A stretch of DNA of 64,000 bases, taken from positions 2,599,001-2,663,000 of the forward strand of contig WPIO01000030.1 in the NCBI GenBank assembly GCA_009760855.2. The letters are read 5' to 3'. The notes beneath the pieces were generated by a model that was not told the origin of the DNA, made no database searches, and worked only from the letters and a program-made list of their open reading frames with translations. Shown here piece after piece: positions 24,071 to 32,973 of the stretch. The first letter of the stretch is position 1. Every line of letters begins with the position of its first letter. Source of the DNA: Cristatella mucedo. Taxonomy: Eukaryota; Bryozoa; Phylactolaemata; Cristatellidae. Both the position numbers and the translations under genes were made by a program.

Positions 24071-24340
24071 ATGGATTTTGATGAAAATTTTGAAAAGATT
24101 ATTAAAAATTATAACGCTCGTACAAATTTAATTAATCTCTGTTCAAAATTACTAGGTGGTCTTCCTCATGATACTATTTGTTGTAAATCTTATCAAGTTT
24201 TTAAAGAATTAGACCCATTATTTATTGACACACTTTTAGAGATAGCTAATCATTATGAAAGTATTTTAGAATGTGAAATTAAAATATGTGGTGAGGTTGA
24301 AAAAATTAGTGAGGAAAAAAAATTTAAAAAACTTATATAG
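24071..24340 (+). CDS. small helical protein, paralogue 2 of 3
   Basis: 89 residues. It shares with its neighbours a hydrophobic-acidic core, here LDPLFIDTLLEIANHYES, followed by a charged helix with CEIKICGEVEKI. There are several cysteines in the middle (CSKLLGG, TICCKS). The stop codon TAG is the last three bases of the TATATAG box of the next gene. Function unknown. Confidence 0.7.
   Translation: MDFDENFEKIIKNYNARTNLINLCSKLLGGLPHDTICCKSYQVFKELDPLFIDTLLEIANHYESILECEIKICGEVEKISEEKKFKKLI
24334..24340 (+). promoter_or_regulatory. TATATAG box overlapping the upstream stop codon
   Basis: TATATAG precedes the ATG at 24350 by 9 bp, and its TAG is the stop codon of the previous gene. Confidence 0.55.
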
Positions 24341-24349
24341 GAAAGAAAG

Positions 24350-24607
24350 ATGGATCAAAAAGTTTCAAGAATTCTTTGTTGTGAGTATGCTATAAGAATT
24401 GCTAAAAAGTTTTGTGGTTTTGAGGATGACACACCATACATCCCTACAGATTTTTATAAGTATATGTTTAAACTACCTGCACCAAAAATTTGGGTTCTTT
24501 TAGATGTTTGTGATGCATATGATAAAATGAAAAAGAAAGAAAGAAAATATACTGCAGCATTTGATAAGTTTCATCAAATATTTGATGATGTAAAAACAAA
24601 AAAATAA
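24350..24607 (+). CDS. small helical protein, paralogue 3 of 3
   Basis: 85 residues. The N-terminus (MDQKVSRILCCEYA) parallels that of paralogue 1 and the core LPAPKIWVLLDVCDAYDKM aligns with the cores of paralogues 1 and 2. It ends in a basic tail. Identity between the three is low outside these positions, so duplication is old. Family not recognised. Confidence 0.7.
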   Translation: MDQKVSRILCCEYAIRIAKKFCGFEDDTPYIPTDFYKYMFKLPAPKIWVLLDVCDAYDKMKKKERKYTAAFDKFHQIFDDVKTKK

Positions 24608-24638
24608 TCACTTTTTCATATAAGTAATTTTCTTTTTT

Positions 24639-24645
24639 TATATAG
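24639..24645 (+). promoter_or_regulatory. TATATAG start-proximal box
   Basis: TATATAG preceded by a T-rich stretch, 3 bp before the ATG at 24649. Confidence 0.6.
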
Positions 24646-24648
24646 GAA

Positions 24649-25122
24649 ATGCAGAACGACGTTACTGATCCCAATCTTGCTACTAGTGCTACTCTCCTTA
24701 AGTCTTACGTTGATTATCTTATTAGGTCAAGAATGACTGCATACGATCAACAAACACTTGATTCAGATATTTTAGTTATGACTGACAATTCGGTTAAAAA
24801 GTTATATCTTGATGAATGTGATATCGAAGCTCAAAAGATTATAAGTGCAGGCTTAACTGATGTAACAGCAAATCTTGAATCTACTGTTAGATCTAAAGTA
24901 GACGCACTTCTTGATGATCCTTCTGAAATCTCTGGCTATACAACATGGATTGCATCTCAACTTCCAACACTCTCAACGGTTATCTCAGGTGTTTCAGGAG
25001 TTAAACCAGACATCTCTGGAATCGTTAAAGAAGAGTGTTATGCAGTTCTTCCTGACCTATCTGATGGTGTTAGCGCAAGACAAAAGGCTACTGCTGCAGC
25101 TCTAGAAGCACAATCAGCATAA
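24649..25122 (+). CDS. unknown 157-residue protein
   Basis: Intact frame of 157 residues. It has a helical N-terminal half (YVDYLIRSRMTAYDQQTLDSD), an acidic central helix and a Ser/Gly/Val-rich segment (TLSTVISGVSGVKPDISG), ending in an Ala-rich helix. No signal peptide or membrane segment. It lies in the + cluster downstream of the polymerase. I do not recognise it. Composition would suit a virion or core protein, but that is only a guess. Confidence 0.65.
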   Translation: MQNDVTDPNLATSATLLKSYVDYLIRSRMTAYDQQTLDSDILVMTDNSVKKLYLDECDIEAQKIISAGLTDVTANLESTVRSKVDALLDDPSEISGYTTWIASQLPTLSTVISGVSGVKPDISGIVKEECYAVLPDLSDGVSARQKATAAALEAQSA

Positions 25123-25150
25123 TTAATTTAATTAAAACAAAAATAAACAT

Positions 25151-25157
25151 TATATAG
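25151..25157 (+). promoter_or_regulatory. TATATAG start-proximal box
   Basis: TATATAG, 2 bp before the ATG at 25160. Confidence 0.6.
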
Positions 25158-25159
25158 AA

Positions 25160-25549
25160 ATGGGTATTGAAACAAGGAGTAGGGATTGCCTTAATGAAGT
25201 TCAAGGTCAACAGCATTCAAATTTTAAGATTTGTTCATATCCTATGGGTAGAATTGAAGACATTAGATCAACATTACTAAACGCTGTTAAACTAGTTATT
25301 GAATACAAGGCTTTAAGAATCAATCACTCTGAACCAGAAATCGCTAACATATTTACTAAGGTTAGAGATGGGTCAATCTTTGAAGAGTTTCTCAATGACT
25401 TAAAAATAGAAAAAATAAATAAAATTAAATCAGAAGCTTACTCTAAAAAAATAGAACTAAAAAAACAAATAAAAAAAGAAATAGATCAAGGAAAAGACTT
25501 TGAACCTCCAGAAGAGTTGATTGAAGAGACTATGGATTGGTGGATCTAA
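25160..25549 (+). CDS. unknown 129-residue protein, charged C-terminal helix
   Basis: 129 residues. The N-terminal half is polar and mixed. Residues about 75-115 form a long Lys/Glu-rich helix (KIELKKQIKKEIDQGKDF) and the protein ends in EETMDWWI. It has its own TATATAG box and stops 25 bp before the next gene. No family recognised. Confidence 0.6.
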   Translation: MGIETRSRDCLNEVQGQQHSNFKICSYPMGRIEDIRSTLLNAVKLVIEYKALRINHSEPEIANIFTKVRDGSIFEEFLNDLKIEKINKIKSEAYSKKIELKKQIKKEIDQGKDFEPPEELIEETMDWWI

Positions 25550-25563
25550 AAAATATTTACAAA

Positions 25564-25570
25564 TATATAG
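25564..25570 (+). promoter_or_regulatory. TATATAG start-proximal box
   Basis: TATATAG, 4 bp before the ATG at 25575; this decides that start over an upstream in-frame ATG at 25521 that lies within the previous gene. Confidence 0.6.
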
Positions 25571-25574
25571 AAAA

Positions 25575-25973
25575 ATGCCAGATTTGAGAAAAGATTTCGC
25601 TGAAAAGAAATATGAAGAGACTGTTCAGTTTAATGACAAAATTAGGGGGTGTCTAATAAAACTAACAAGAGCTAGATATGTAATTAGATTTATAAATATA
25701 GTAATAGCATTAGGAGTAACTGTTTCAAGTACTTATGTTCAAGTATTGCCATCTATTACCCATGCTGTAACTTTCTTTTCAGCCCTATCAGTAATGCTTG
25801 TGTCAGTTGAAGGTGTGCTTACAGAAATAGACAAACGTAAAAGGAATGCTTTAAGTTCTAATTATCAAATTATCTCAAAGATTACTAACGCTTTATCTGA
25901 TGATGAGATTACAAAAGAAGAATTTGAAGGGCTTGTACTAGGAAACTCACAAACTGAAATTAATCTTGGTTAA
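25575..25973 (+). CDS. two-membrane-segment protein
   Basis: 132 residues. A charged N-terminus (DLRKDFAEKKYEE) is followed by two hydrophobic segments (about residues 38-57, VIRFINIVIALGVTVSSTYV, and 62-80, THAVTFFSALSVMLVSVEG). A soluble helical C-terminus with EIDKRKRNALSSNYQII comes next. This layout resembles small 2TM proteins of the SLATT type, though I cannot show homology. It is likely a membrane or envelope-modifying protein of the element. Its 3' end overlaps the convergent integrase gene by 14 bp. Confidence 0.65.
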   Translation: MPDLRKDFAEKKYEETVQFNDKIRGCLIKLTRARYVIRFINIVIALGVTVSSTYVQVLPSITHAVTFFSALSVMLVSVEGVLTEIDKRKRNALSSNYQIISKITNALSDDEITKEEFEGLVLGNSQTEINLG

Positions 25974-26681
25974 TAACTTGTAACTCCTCTCTAACAAAAC
26001 TTCTCTTAACATCATTTACGAAATATCTAGCTGGTTGTTCTCTTAATACCATTATTCTAACAATATTATGTTTAGTTAAACTCCATATTGGGTCTGTAGC
26101 TCTTCTTCTTTTTTCATCTTCACCCTCACCCGGTTCTAATAAATACCTAACGGGTGTGATAAGTTCTAATAGCTTTTCCCCATAATTTTTTGGTTTTTTT
26201 AGTCCTACCTTTTCTTTTTTTATCGCCTTTGCAGGTTTTTCACCAATCATTCTTGTAACAGTATTATTTAGATACTTAATGATCTTTTGTAGATTATCGA
26301 TCCACTCTTTATTTCTATAATAATCTCCTTTGTTAATACTTTCTAATTCTTTTTCATACTGAGCAATGAATGCTCTCTCAGCAACTGTTCGATTCATTCT
26401 TTCAACAAGTGCAACGCTTTTGTTACTTCTTTAGAAGACTTTGTTTTAAGAGGTCTTGATTCTTTATATCTACTAGCAACATCAATAACACTCAAAGCAT
26501 ATTTATATCCAGAATCATTAGGCATATACAAAATGTCTGCTTGATGATTTTCATTAGGCTCAACAATATTAATGAAACCCTGTGGAATTTTATAAGGTCT
26601 TGGCTTGAATACTTGGCTTATATCTGAGTTAGGATTGAATTAACTTTCTTTTTTTCTTTCATTTAGAGTTAAGAACGACAT
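25960..26681 (-). pseudogene. int: retroviral-type (RVE) integrase, internally deleted
   Basis: Inserts Polinton DNA into the host genome. The minus-strand start at 26681 (MSFLTLNERKK) follows a CTATAGA box and is soon hit by an in-frame TAA (about 26640). Then come the core signatures HQADILYMP (first catalytic Asp) and YALSVIDVASRYKESRPLKTK. The reading then jumps, at about 26400, to ERMNRTVAERAF, which lies after the catalytic Glu in related integrases. The segment with the second Asp and the Glu of the DDE triad is therefore missing. The C-terminal domain (KRSFVREELQVI) is intact. The enzyme should be inactive. Confidence 0.88.
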
Positions 26682-26691
26682 TCTATAGAGA
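26682..26691. promoter_or_regulatory. shared divergent start box (CTATAG)
   Basis: Only 10 bp (TCTATAGAGA) separate the integrase start codon (26681, minus) from the next gene's start (26692, plus). TCTATAGA is a palindrome, so the box faces both genes. Confidence 0.6.
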
Positions 26692-26925
26692 ATGGAAATA
26701 TTTTGTGATACATGCTTAAGCATGTTTAGTGAAGTTGAATACCTTGAAACAGGTCATCCACATTGTAAACCAAAAATAAAAAAACCAAAACAGATATATG
26801 AAGTACGTTGTTGTATGTGTGATAAAGATATGGAAGAAACTGAATTTGATTCTAACCTTTTTCGCAACAACCATTGTATAATCTGTTCCTACTGCAACAT
26901 AAATTCTAATTATTATAAAAAATAA
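26692..26925 (+). CDS. small Cys-rich, zinc-binding-like protein
   Basis: 77 residues with Cys pairs FCDTCLS, RCCMCDK and HCIICSYC plus HPHC, the layout of a zinc-ribbon or treble-clef pair. No catalytic motif. It starts directly after the box shared with the integrase. Possibly a DNA- or RNA-binding regulator. Family not recognised. Confidence 0.6.
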   Translation: MEIFCDTCLSMFSEVEYLETGHPHCKPKIKKPKQIYEVRCCMCDKDMEETEFDSNLFRNNHCIICSYCNINSNYYKK

Positions 26926-27112
26926 AAACCAACTAAACTGTATTTACTGGTTAAGAAACACTTAAAAAAAACAATGTTGTTCTACTTTTTTACATCATTG
27001 TTTAGATCATGAAGCCATCTCTTGCATTTTTAAATTATTTCCGGTTGTTAAAGGTAAACAAAAAGCAACAAAATTAAAAGAGTTAATAGTTTTAATAGTT
27101 CATTTATACTTC
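26926..27112. other. intergenic spacer of the element
   Basis: AT-rich spacer between the Cys-rich gene and the convergent fibre-like gene. Nothing recognised. Confidence 0.4.
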
Positions 27113-27981
27113 TCAGGTGGGTACATACCTAACTAAGAGGTTTACCTTTAATTTTCCTGTGCTATCAACAAAGTAATACTCTGTAGGTAGTCTAGAAAAA
27201 TATACACGGTACTTTAAGTTAACACCTGTTGAAGAAGTATTTATAGCTCTTACATCACCTGATACTACTGCTGTATCAGTATTAGGTTTTAGAAATACAC
27301 AATTAGATGCTCCAACAACCATAACATTTATTATCATTATAGGTGGAGACATTTTATTTGTCCATGAATATGAGGTTGATAGATTTAAAATTGAATTTGA
27401 TGCTTTAGGGTCCATTGAGATTGATATTACTTCCGTTATTTTTTTAAGTGTTTTATCTACATAATTCTTTGTAGCAACGTCAGAAGGGTTGACATGCTCT
27501 GAAACATTAGTTATTGAATATCCACCCATATTGATATTTGTTGTTGAAGGAAATGCTTTAAGCAATACATCTCTTTTTAGACCACCATAAGTAACACAAA
27601 AATCATCATTCAAAACTACTGGATTAGTATCACCAGAATTCCAATAAGTAGATGTTATAGCTTTTCCATTCATGTCTAAATCTCCTAGCATCTAATGTTT
27701 GTATCTCCAGTCTTCTTAACATAATTATTTACTTGACTAATATTTACTCCATCGGTAGGATTAACGCCTGCTCCTAGATTTGTAATACGTTTTCCACCAA
27801 GATTCATTGTTATTCCTGTATTAACGACAAAGTTAGCTTCGGCGTAGGCCTTTGTAACAGCGTCATAGTCATTTACAGGATCGGCTAAGTTTATAATTCT
27901 ATTTCCATTTGCATCAAGATCAGAAAGAATGAATCCATTATTCTTCGATACATAGTCCTCGCTGTGAAACTTTTTGTTCAT
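27113..27981 (-). pseudogene. fibre-like protein 1, one frameshift
   Basis: Starts at 27981 after a TATATAG-type box. The protein is built of repeats of the form DxNGNRIxNLxDPVNxxDAVTKxY, seen at least four times (DANGNRIINLADPVNDYDAV, MNLGGKRITNLGAGVNPTDG, MNGKAITS, MGGYSITNVSEHVNPSDV). This beta-helical repeat is common in phage and adenovirus-like fibres. A C-terminal globular region of about 100 residues follows, a likely receptor-binding knob. Frame changes near 27690. Three more genes of this type lie at 37-39.8 kb. Confidence 0.75.
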
Positions 27982-27988
27982 CTATATA
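27982..27988 (-). promoter_or_regulatory. TATATAG start-proximal box (fibre-like 1)
   Basis: CTATATA on the + strand (TATATAG on minus) directly abuts the start codon at 27981. Confidence 0.6.
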
Positions 27989-28093
27989 ATTATTTATTAA
28001 TATTTTAGATCTCTTTAACACTTCTTTAACCATTGGAATAATTCTTAAAAATCTAAGTGGATCTTCTTCTTCAACTACTTGTATCTTTACTTT

Positions 28094-28870
28094 TTATGCA
28101 ATATTTGATATCATAACCAAAAGTTTTTTATTGTTAAAACGACCATATTCAGAAATTATATCAAATTCAAAGTACTTTTCATCTTTAAGTAAAAACATAA
28201 AAAGAGGTTCACGTATTGGTATATCAAATTCATAAGTTGTTGGAATTCTAACTGTTCCTGCAGCAACATAGTCTTTAGGTACATCATAGCAATTCAAACC
28301 TGGAACGAATATTTCAAATTCACTATAAAAACATCTGCTAAGCTTTAAGACGTGTAAACCAAGTAGGCACTGTGCAATATATTGTTTTGGAATAAAATCT
28401 TTTTCAATAGTTCTACTCCATAAGCATTTTATTTCTATTAGAGTATCTTGATTAACAATTCCATCTGGAGAATAACGATAAACTCCGTCACTAGTAAAAC
28501 ATTCATTTGAATTCTCAATACTTCTATTCAACTTTATTTCTAGAAATGTAGCTCCTATTGGCTCAAATACTTTACCAAATAACATGTGTGGGAATCTCAC
28601 AGGTTGAGAGTTGGCGATTTATTTTTTCAGTTTTCTATTTGAAATTAATTCAATGTCACATTCAATTTGAGAGCCAAATATAATATAATTTCCTAAAACC
28701 GAATACACTTCCGATCCACCAATATTTAACTTCATAGAACTTTTCCATTCATCAGACCATTGAATAAAATTTGTTTTTACATTATATTTAGTTATTATAT
28801 TTCTTAAATATCTAATGGATTGTAAAGAGACCTTCCTCTACTACAAACAAAGGGACTTCAATTTCCAGTA
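28094..28870 (-). pseudogene. YqaJ/lambda-exonuclease-type alkaline nuclease, disrupted
   Basis: The minus-strand frame ending at 28094 carries SPDGIV...TLIEIKCLWSR...PKQYIAQC, the D...ExK...Q catalytic pattern of YqaJ/lambda-exonuclease family 5'-3' exonucleases, with LFGKVFEP upstream. A TAA near 28618 separates it from the N-terminal block (KLNIGGSEVYSVLG), which is the family's typical first motif. The N-terminus is further shifted near 28850 and lacks a clear ATG. Such nucleases work in recombination or genome processing. It lies immediately downstream of the capsid gene. Confidence 0.75.
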
Positions 28871-28881
28871 GTTGTTAATTC

Positions 28882-30405
28882 CTAAGTGTTCTCACAGATA
28901 AGGATATAATGAATCATAATCATAGGTGCATCAGCAGCCGTAATTGCAGGTTTCGCTGGTATATTTCCATTAGCTGGAATAGCAGCACTAGCACCGGGTA
29001 TTGTAGAATTGAAGTCAATATGTACATAAAGTTTTGTTCCTGATCTAATAGGTTTATCATTATATTGTAGATCGATAGCATGAATAGGATAAAGAGTTAA
29101 CCATTCCGGAAAGGTAACACCAACAGGTACATTTAGTTCATTTGATCCGAGGAACTGTTTCCTAAATGAAATAAAATCAAGATAAGAAGTTGAACATTTG
29201 GTGTCTTTTGGATAGCCAGTTCTTAGAACCGCTGGATAATGTTTTGATCCATTAGCAGTTGCTGAGACACCTTTAATATCACAATGATTGAAAGTGCAGG
29301 GGTTTCCAGTGTAGCTATTATATTTATTTTGGTTTTGAGCTGCAACAATTAACCACCTAACTTTATCAAGTTCATTCTGTACAGTCATTGACTTTGTAAA
29401 TCTAAGATTTGAATTGTAATTTGATATGCTAACGGTTTCATATCGTCTAACTCTATAATTTAGTCTAAGTTTCTTTGAACTTTCACTCGAAATATCAGCA
29501 AGTGATTTTTGAATGCTCACTTTAGGAACTAAACATGGAACAAATAGTCTTATTTTTGACATATTAATTTTAAATACATTCCAAGAACCATTTCCAGCAG
29601 CGTTAGCTGTTGTTCTAGTTTGAATTACATTAACATTATTATCCGCAGCAGCACCACTTATCCCCGTCATAATAGCATTAAAATCATTTCCATTAACCCT
29701 AGTTAGTTCAAGAGTAAATTGAGTATTGAAAATATTCTTATTCATATCAGCACAAAATCCAGAGATTCTTGATAATGGGAGTGAAATATTGAATGTACCC
29801 ACATTATCCGCAAGAACATTAGATAAACCTCTTCGATAAAAAAATCCTATGTTTGAAGTAGTAGCTGTGGATGCATTAGGACTTAGATATGGAAATAGTT
29901 TAGTATTTGTTGTAGCAGCATTAGCAACGGTAAACATATCATCAAATGAGCTTGCTTCATCTTTTTTCCACCCAGTTGCACCACCCTCAGTTCTACTATA
30001 CTCACTAGGATAACATAGATGTCCCATAATTGTTGAAACAACTCCTGTATTTTGTTGCACATTTTCAACCTCTTCACCACCAAGCCTAACTCTCATTGTA
30101 TTAAACACCCAAGCTCCAGCGTTGTTAACTAATCCTGCAGCAAGGTTACGATTGGGTGGTGCATAAGTACCATTGGGGGTTGTTTGAACTAGGAACTGTC
30201 CTTCTAGTTGAATATAGCCATCTGACTAAACATAAGATGTTTGAATATTTGCTGGAATATTGAATGTGACTGGTTTATCAGCAGTTGTATTAGTTTCAAA
30301 TCCATTATTCTTTATAAATTCCCTGAACTGATACTGACTGATTTTATAATCAGGAAACTCTGGATCTTCAAGTTCAAGTATAGTGTTTGGATCTGCGCTC
30401 GTCAT
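28882..30405 (-). pseudogene. MCP: double-jelly-roll major capsid protein, one in-frame stop
   Basis: Forms the icosahedral shell. One frame runs from ATG 30405 to 28882 (507 codons), broken only by TAG at 30226-30228 after about 59 codons. The position in the morphogenesis cluster, the length and the strand-rich composition fit the hexon-like capsid of Polintons. Examples of conserved-looking blocks are FFYRRGLSN, ISGFCADMNK and a C-terminal LTLYPIHAIDLQYNDKP followed by MIMIHYILICENT. Start chosen by the TATATAG box at 30413. Assignment rests on context and pattern, not alignment. Confidence 0.8.
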
Positions 30406-30412
30406 TCTTTCT

Positions 30413-30419
30413 CTATATA
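30413..30419 (-). promoter_or_regulatory. TATATAG start-proximal box (capsid)
   Basis: Minus-strand TATATAG, 7 bp before the capsid ATG at 30405. Confidence 0.6.
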
Positions 30420-30424
30420 AAAAA

Positions 30425-31018
30425 CTAATTTTTTAGTTTTTGAGAATTTAATCCACGCCCAATTTTCTCTCTCACACTTCCACCATACCCATCAGGTCTT
30501 GTTCTCTCTCCAGTAGGTATAATTGATTTTATTGCTTTCTCAACTTCTTTATATGTTTTTGGATCATTTTCTTTAAGAGCTTCTGAATCGTCTTCTAATT
30601 TTTCTTCCATTTTTACTTTACGACTTTTTTCAGTTTTTGGTTTAAGTTTCTCAAGCATTGCACGTTTAATCTCTAAATCCATTTCTTTTATCTTTCTATC
30701 ATAATCTTCTTCTTTTTTTCGTTTCTCAATTTCATACTCTTGTTCTTTCTTTCTCCTTTCTTCTTCAAGTTTATTATCAAGTTCTCTTCGTTTATTAGCG
30801 TATTCTTGATCTATCTTTTCCTTTTTAGTTTGTAGTTCAGTAAGTTTCCTTGCTTGATGCATTTCAATTCCTTTGTTGGCAATGTTCATACTAAGCCCAG
30901 TTAATCCGGTTAAAACAGGTGTTACTTTCCCAACAGCGTCGAGTACTTTATCTAAAACTCCAGACCCATGATACTTTCCTCTCATATTTCCATGACCAGT
31001 CCTTATATAGCTCCCCAT
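30425..31018 (-). CDS. coiled-coil minor virion protein
   Basis: 197 residues. The N-terminus is Gly-rich (MGSYIRTGHGNMRGKYHGSG), followed by an amphipathic stretch VLDKVLDAVGKVTPVLTGLTGL. A strongly charged coiled coil of about 80 residues comes next (repeats of KKEQEYEIEKRKKEEDYDRK type), and the end is basic. An amphipathic segment behind a short leader is reminiscent of adenovirus pVI-like membrane-active proteins; this is inference. It lies just upstream of the capsid gene on the same strand. Confidence 0.65.
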   Translation of the reverse strand: MGSYIRTGHGNMRGKYHGSGVLDKVLDAVGKVTPVLTGLTGLSMNIANKGIEMHQARKLTELQTKKEKIDQEYANKRRELDNKLEEERRKKEQEYEIEKRKKEEDYDRKIKEMDLEIKRAMLEKLKPKTEKSRKVKMEEKLEDDSEALKENDPKTYKEVEKAIKSIIPTGERTRPDGYGGSVREKIGRGLNSQKLKN

Positions 31019-31027
31019 CTTCCTATA

Positions 31028-31888
31028 CTACTTTGAAATTTCTATTGTAGCTATAACATCTTTAATTACATTGAGTCTATTTCCATTTTGATCTGTTAAA
31101 GTAATCATAAAACTACTCAATGATTCTATATCACCCCTTGTTGGCAGATACATTACATTTGGAATATGGAGATCAACTTTTTCACATGGTGAAATATCTT
31201 TTACACCGATAATATATAAAGATCTTGATTGTTTTTAAACCCCTTTTCTTTTCTCTATATAATTAGGTTCTGGATTAACTAAGTCACAATCAACACTGAT
31301 CCATTCAATGTCATTGAAATTAGAGGATTTCATTTTATTCCATGCTGTGTATGTTCCGGCGAAGTAATGTGATTTTTCATCTTTTTTATCTTCTTCTCTT
31401 CCATCACCATAATCGTAATCAGGTGCGTATATTCTTTGTTCTTTTGTATTAAAACCAAGGGTATCCCCAATGTTATTAATAACGCCGGGGATATCACTTG
31501 CTAGTAAAACAATGTATTCACCCACTACTTTCATAACTATTTTATCACCATCACCAACACTAAAAATAATTCCAGTACTACCTCTTCGTGAAGGATTGTA
31601 AAGTGATAATGCAGAATCTAATCCTCTATTTAATGCTTCAACAAGTCTAATACTATCATAATAACCTGGAGGAACAGAAATGGAAAAGTTATTAGCCGAT
31701 GAAGGACTAGTTTTAAACCAAAGCATATCGTTTTCAAGAGCAACAATTTTTACAATGCTTTTATATGTGTAAGTAAACTCTATCCTTCGTAACCCAACTT
31801 TTTCATACCCAGATTTAGGACCAAGCATTATCGATGGGCAGTTAGTTTTATAGTCTATATCGGAAGCTCCTGTTAACCTAATCTTCAT
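31028..31888 (-). pseudogene. penton-like minor capsid protein, paralogue A, in-frame stop
   Basis: A 286-codon frame from ATG 31888 to TAG 31028 broken by a TAA at 31235-31237, where paralogue B has a Glu-rich stretch. Shared blocks with paralogue B: IRLTG at the N-terminus, GLRRIEFTY, GDTLGFN, HYFAGTYTAWNKM, WISVDCDLV-PE-NYIEKRKG and a C-terminal KVDLHIPNVMYLPTRxDI. The size and strand-rich pattern fit the single-jelly-roll penton of Polintons, which occupies capsid vertices. Preceded by a TATATAG box. Confidence 0.72.
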
Positions 31889-31891
31889 TTT

Positions 31892-31898
31892 CTATATA
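31892..31898 (-). promoter_or_regulatory. TATATAG start-proximal box (penton A)
   Basis: Minus-strand TATATAG, 3 bp before the ATG at 31888. Confidence 0.6.
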
Positions 31899-31914
31899 TA
31901 TTTTATTTTTTTCT

Positions 31915-31995
31915 ATAATTGTTTTAATTTTTTCTATACTCTTTTCTATACTTGTTTCCATACTATTTTCTATACTTGTTTTAATTGTTTTCTAT
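31915..31995. repeat. tandem TTCTATACTTG-type repeat
   Basis: About six degenerate units of TTTCTATACT/TTTCTATAC separated by TTGTTTT or TATT. It spans the end of penton paralogue B and the spacer. On the minus strand it would encode Ser-Ile-Glu-Asn/Lys repeats, and each unit also resembles the start-proximal box. Confidence 0.7.
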
Positions 31996-32963
31996 ACTAT
32001 TTTCTATACTTGTTTTACCTTTTCTAATAACTATTGTAGATACAACATCTGTAATTGTATTAATCCTATTTCCATTTTGATCTGTTAATGTAAGTCTAAA
32101 ACCAGCCAATTGAGATATATCACTCCTTGTAGGTAAGTACATTACATTTGGAATATGTAAATCAACTTTTTGACCCGGAGCAATATCATCGGTGTCGATG
32201 AGATATAGAGATCCTGACTGTTCTGAAAACCCTTTTCTTTTCTCTATATAATTAAGTTCTGGATCAACCAAATCACAATCAACGCTTATCCATTTTACAC
32301 CAGTATTATCGGGTTGAATCATTTTGTTCCACGCTTTATAAGTTCCAGCAAAATACATAGCTTTTTCTACTGCTTCATATACTGTTCCTCCAACCATGTC
32401 TTTATCAAACGTTCCCTGTTCATTTGAGTTAAAACCAAGAGTATCTCCAATACTATAAAACTCAGGTTTTTTTTCAATGAAAGAGTTGGCTCCAAGAAAA
32501 ACAACACTATCCCCAGCTACTTGCATAACTATTTTATCATCTGTATCAACACTAAATTGTATTCCATTTCCAGTTCTTCCATTATATAGTGCTGGTGTAG
32601 GAGCACCAGCACCGGGAGAGCCATCTGGATTAGGGGCAGGAAGCTTTTTTTAAGTGCTAAAGCTGTGTTTAAAGCAAGAACAATCTTATTACTGTCATAA
32701 GTTCCTGAAGTTTTAGGAGTACCATTTGCTTCTTTTCCAAAATCAATTTCAATAAATTGAGGATTACCAACATCTCCAAGAGAAAACTTAAGCCAAAGTC
32801 TATCATTTACACCCCTAAAGACATTTGATATAGTTCTATTTACATACGTAAATTCTATCCTTCTCAAGCCAACTTCATTGTATCCAGATTTTTCTCCTAA
32901 ATTAATTGGAGGACATAATGTTTTATAATCTGAAGAAAATGTGCCCGTTAATCTTATAGCCAT
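31981..32963 (-). pseudogene. penton-like minor capsid protein, paralogue B, frameshifted
   Basis: Two frames overlap in a T-run near 32645 (minus-strand poly-A), so the break may be a sequencing error. The N-terminal part has IRLTG, CPPINLGEKSGYNEVGLRR and IEFTY. The C-terminal part has GDTLGFN, MYFAGTYKAWNKM, WISVDCDLVDPE and VDLHIPNVMYLP, each matching paralogue A. The end reads into the SIEN repeat. Likely a vertex protein as for paralogue A. Confidence 0.72.
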
Positions 32964-32973
32964 TTTCCTTATA

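Noticed and set aside
25160-31018. N-myristoylation of two proteins starting with Met-Gly (25160 and 31018)
   Set aside because: The residue four positions after the Gly is Arg in both, not the Ser/Thr preferred by N-myristoyltransferase.
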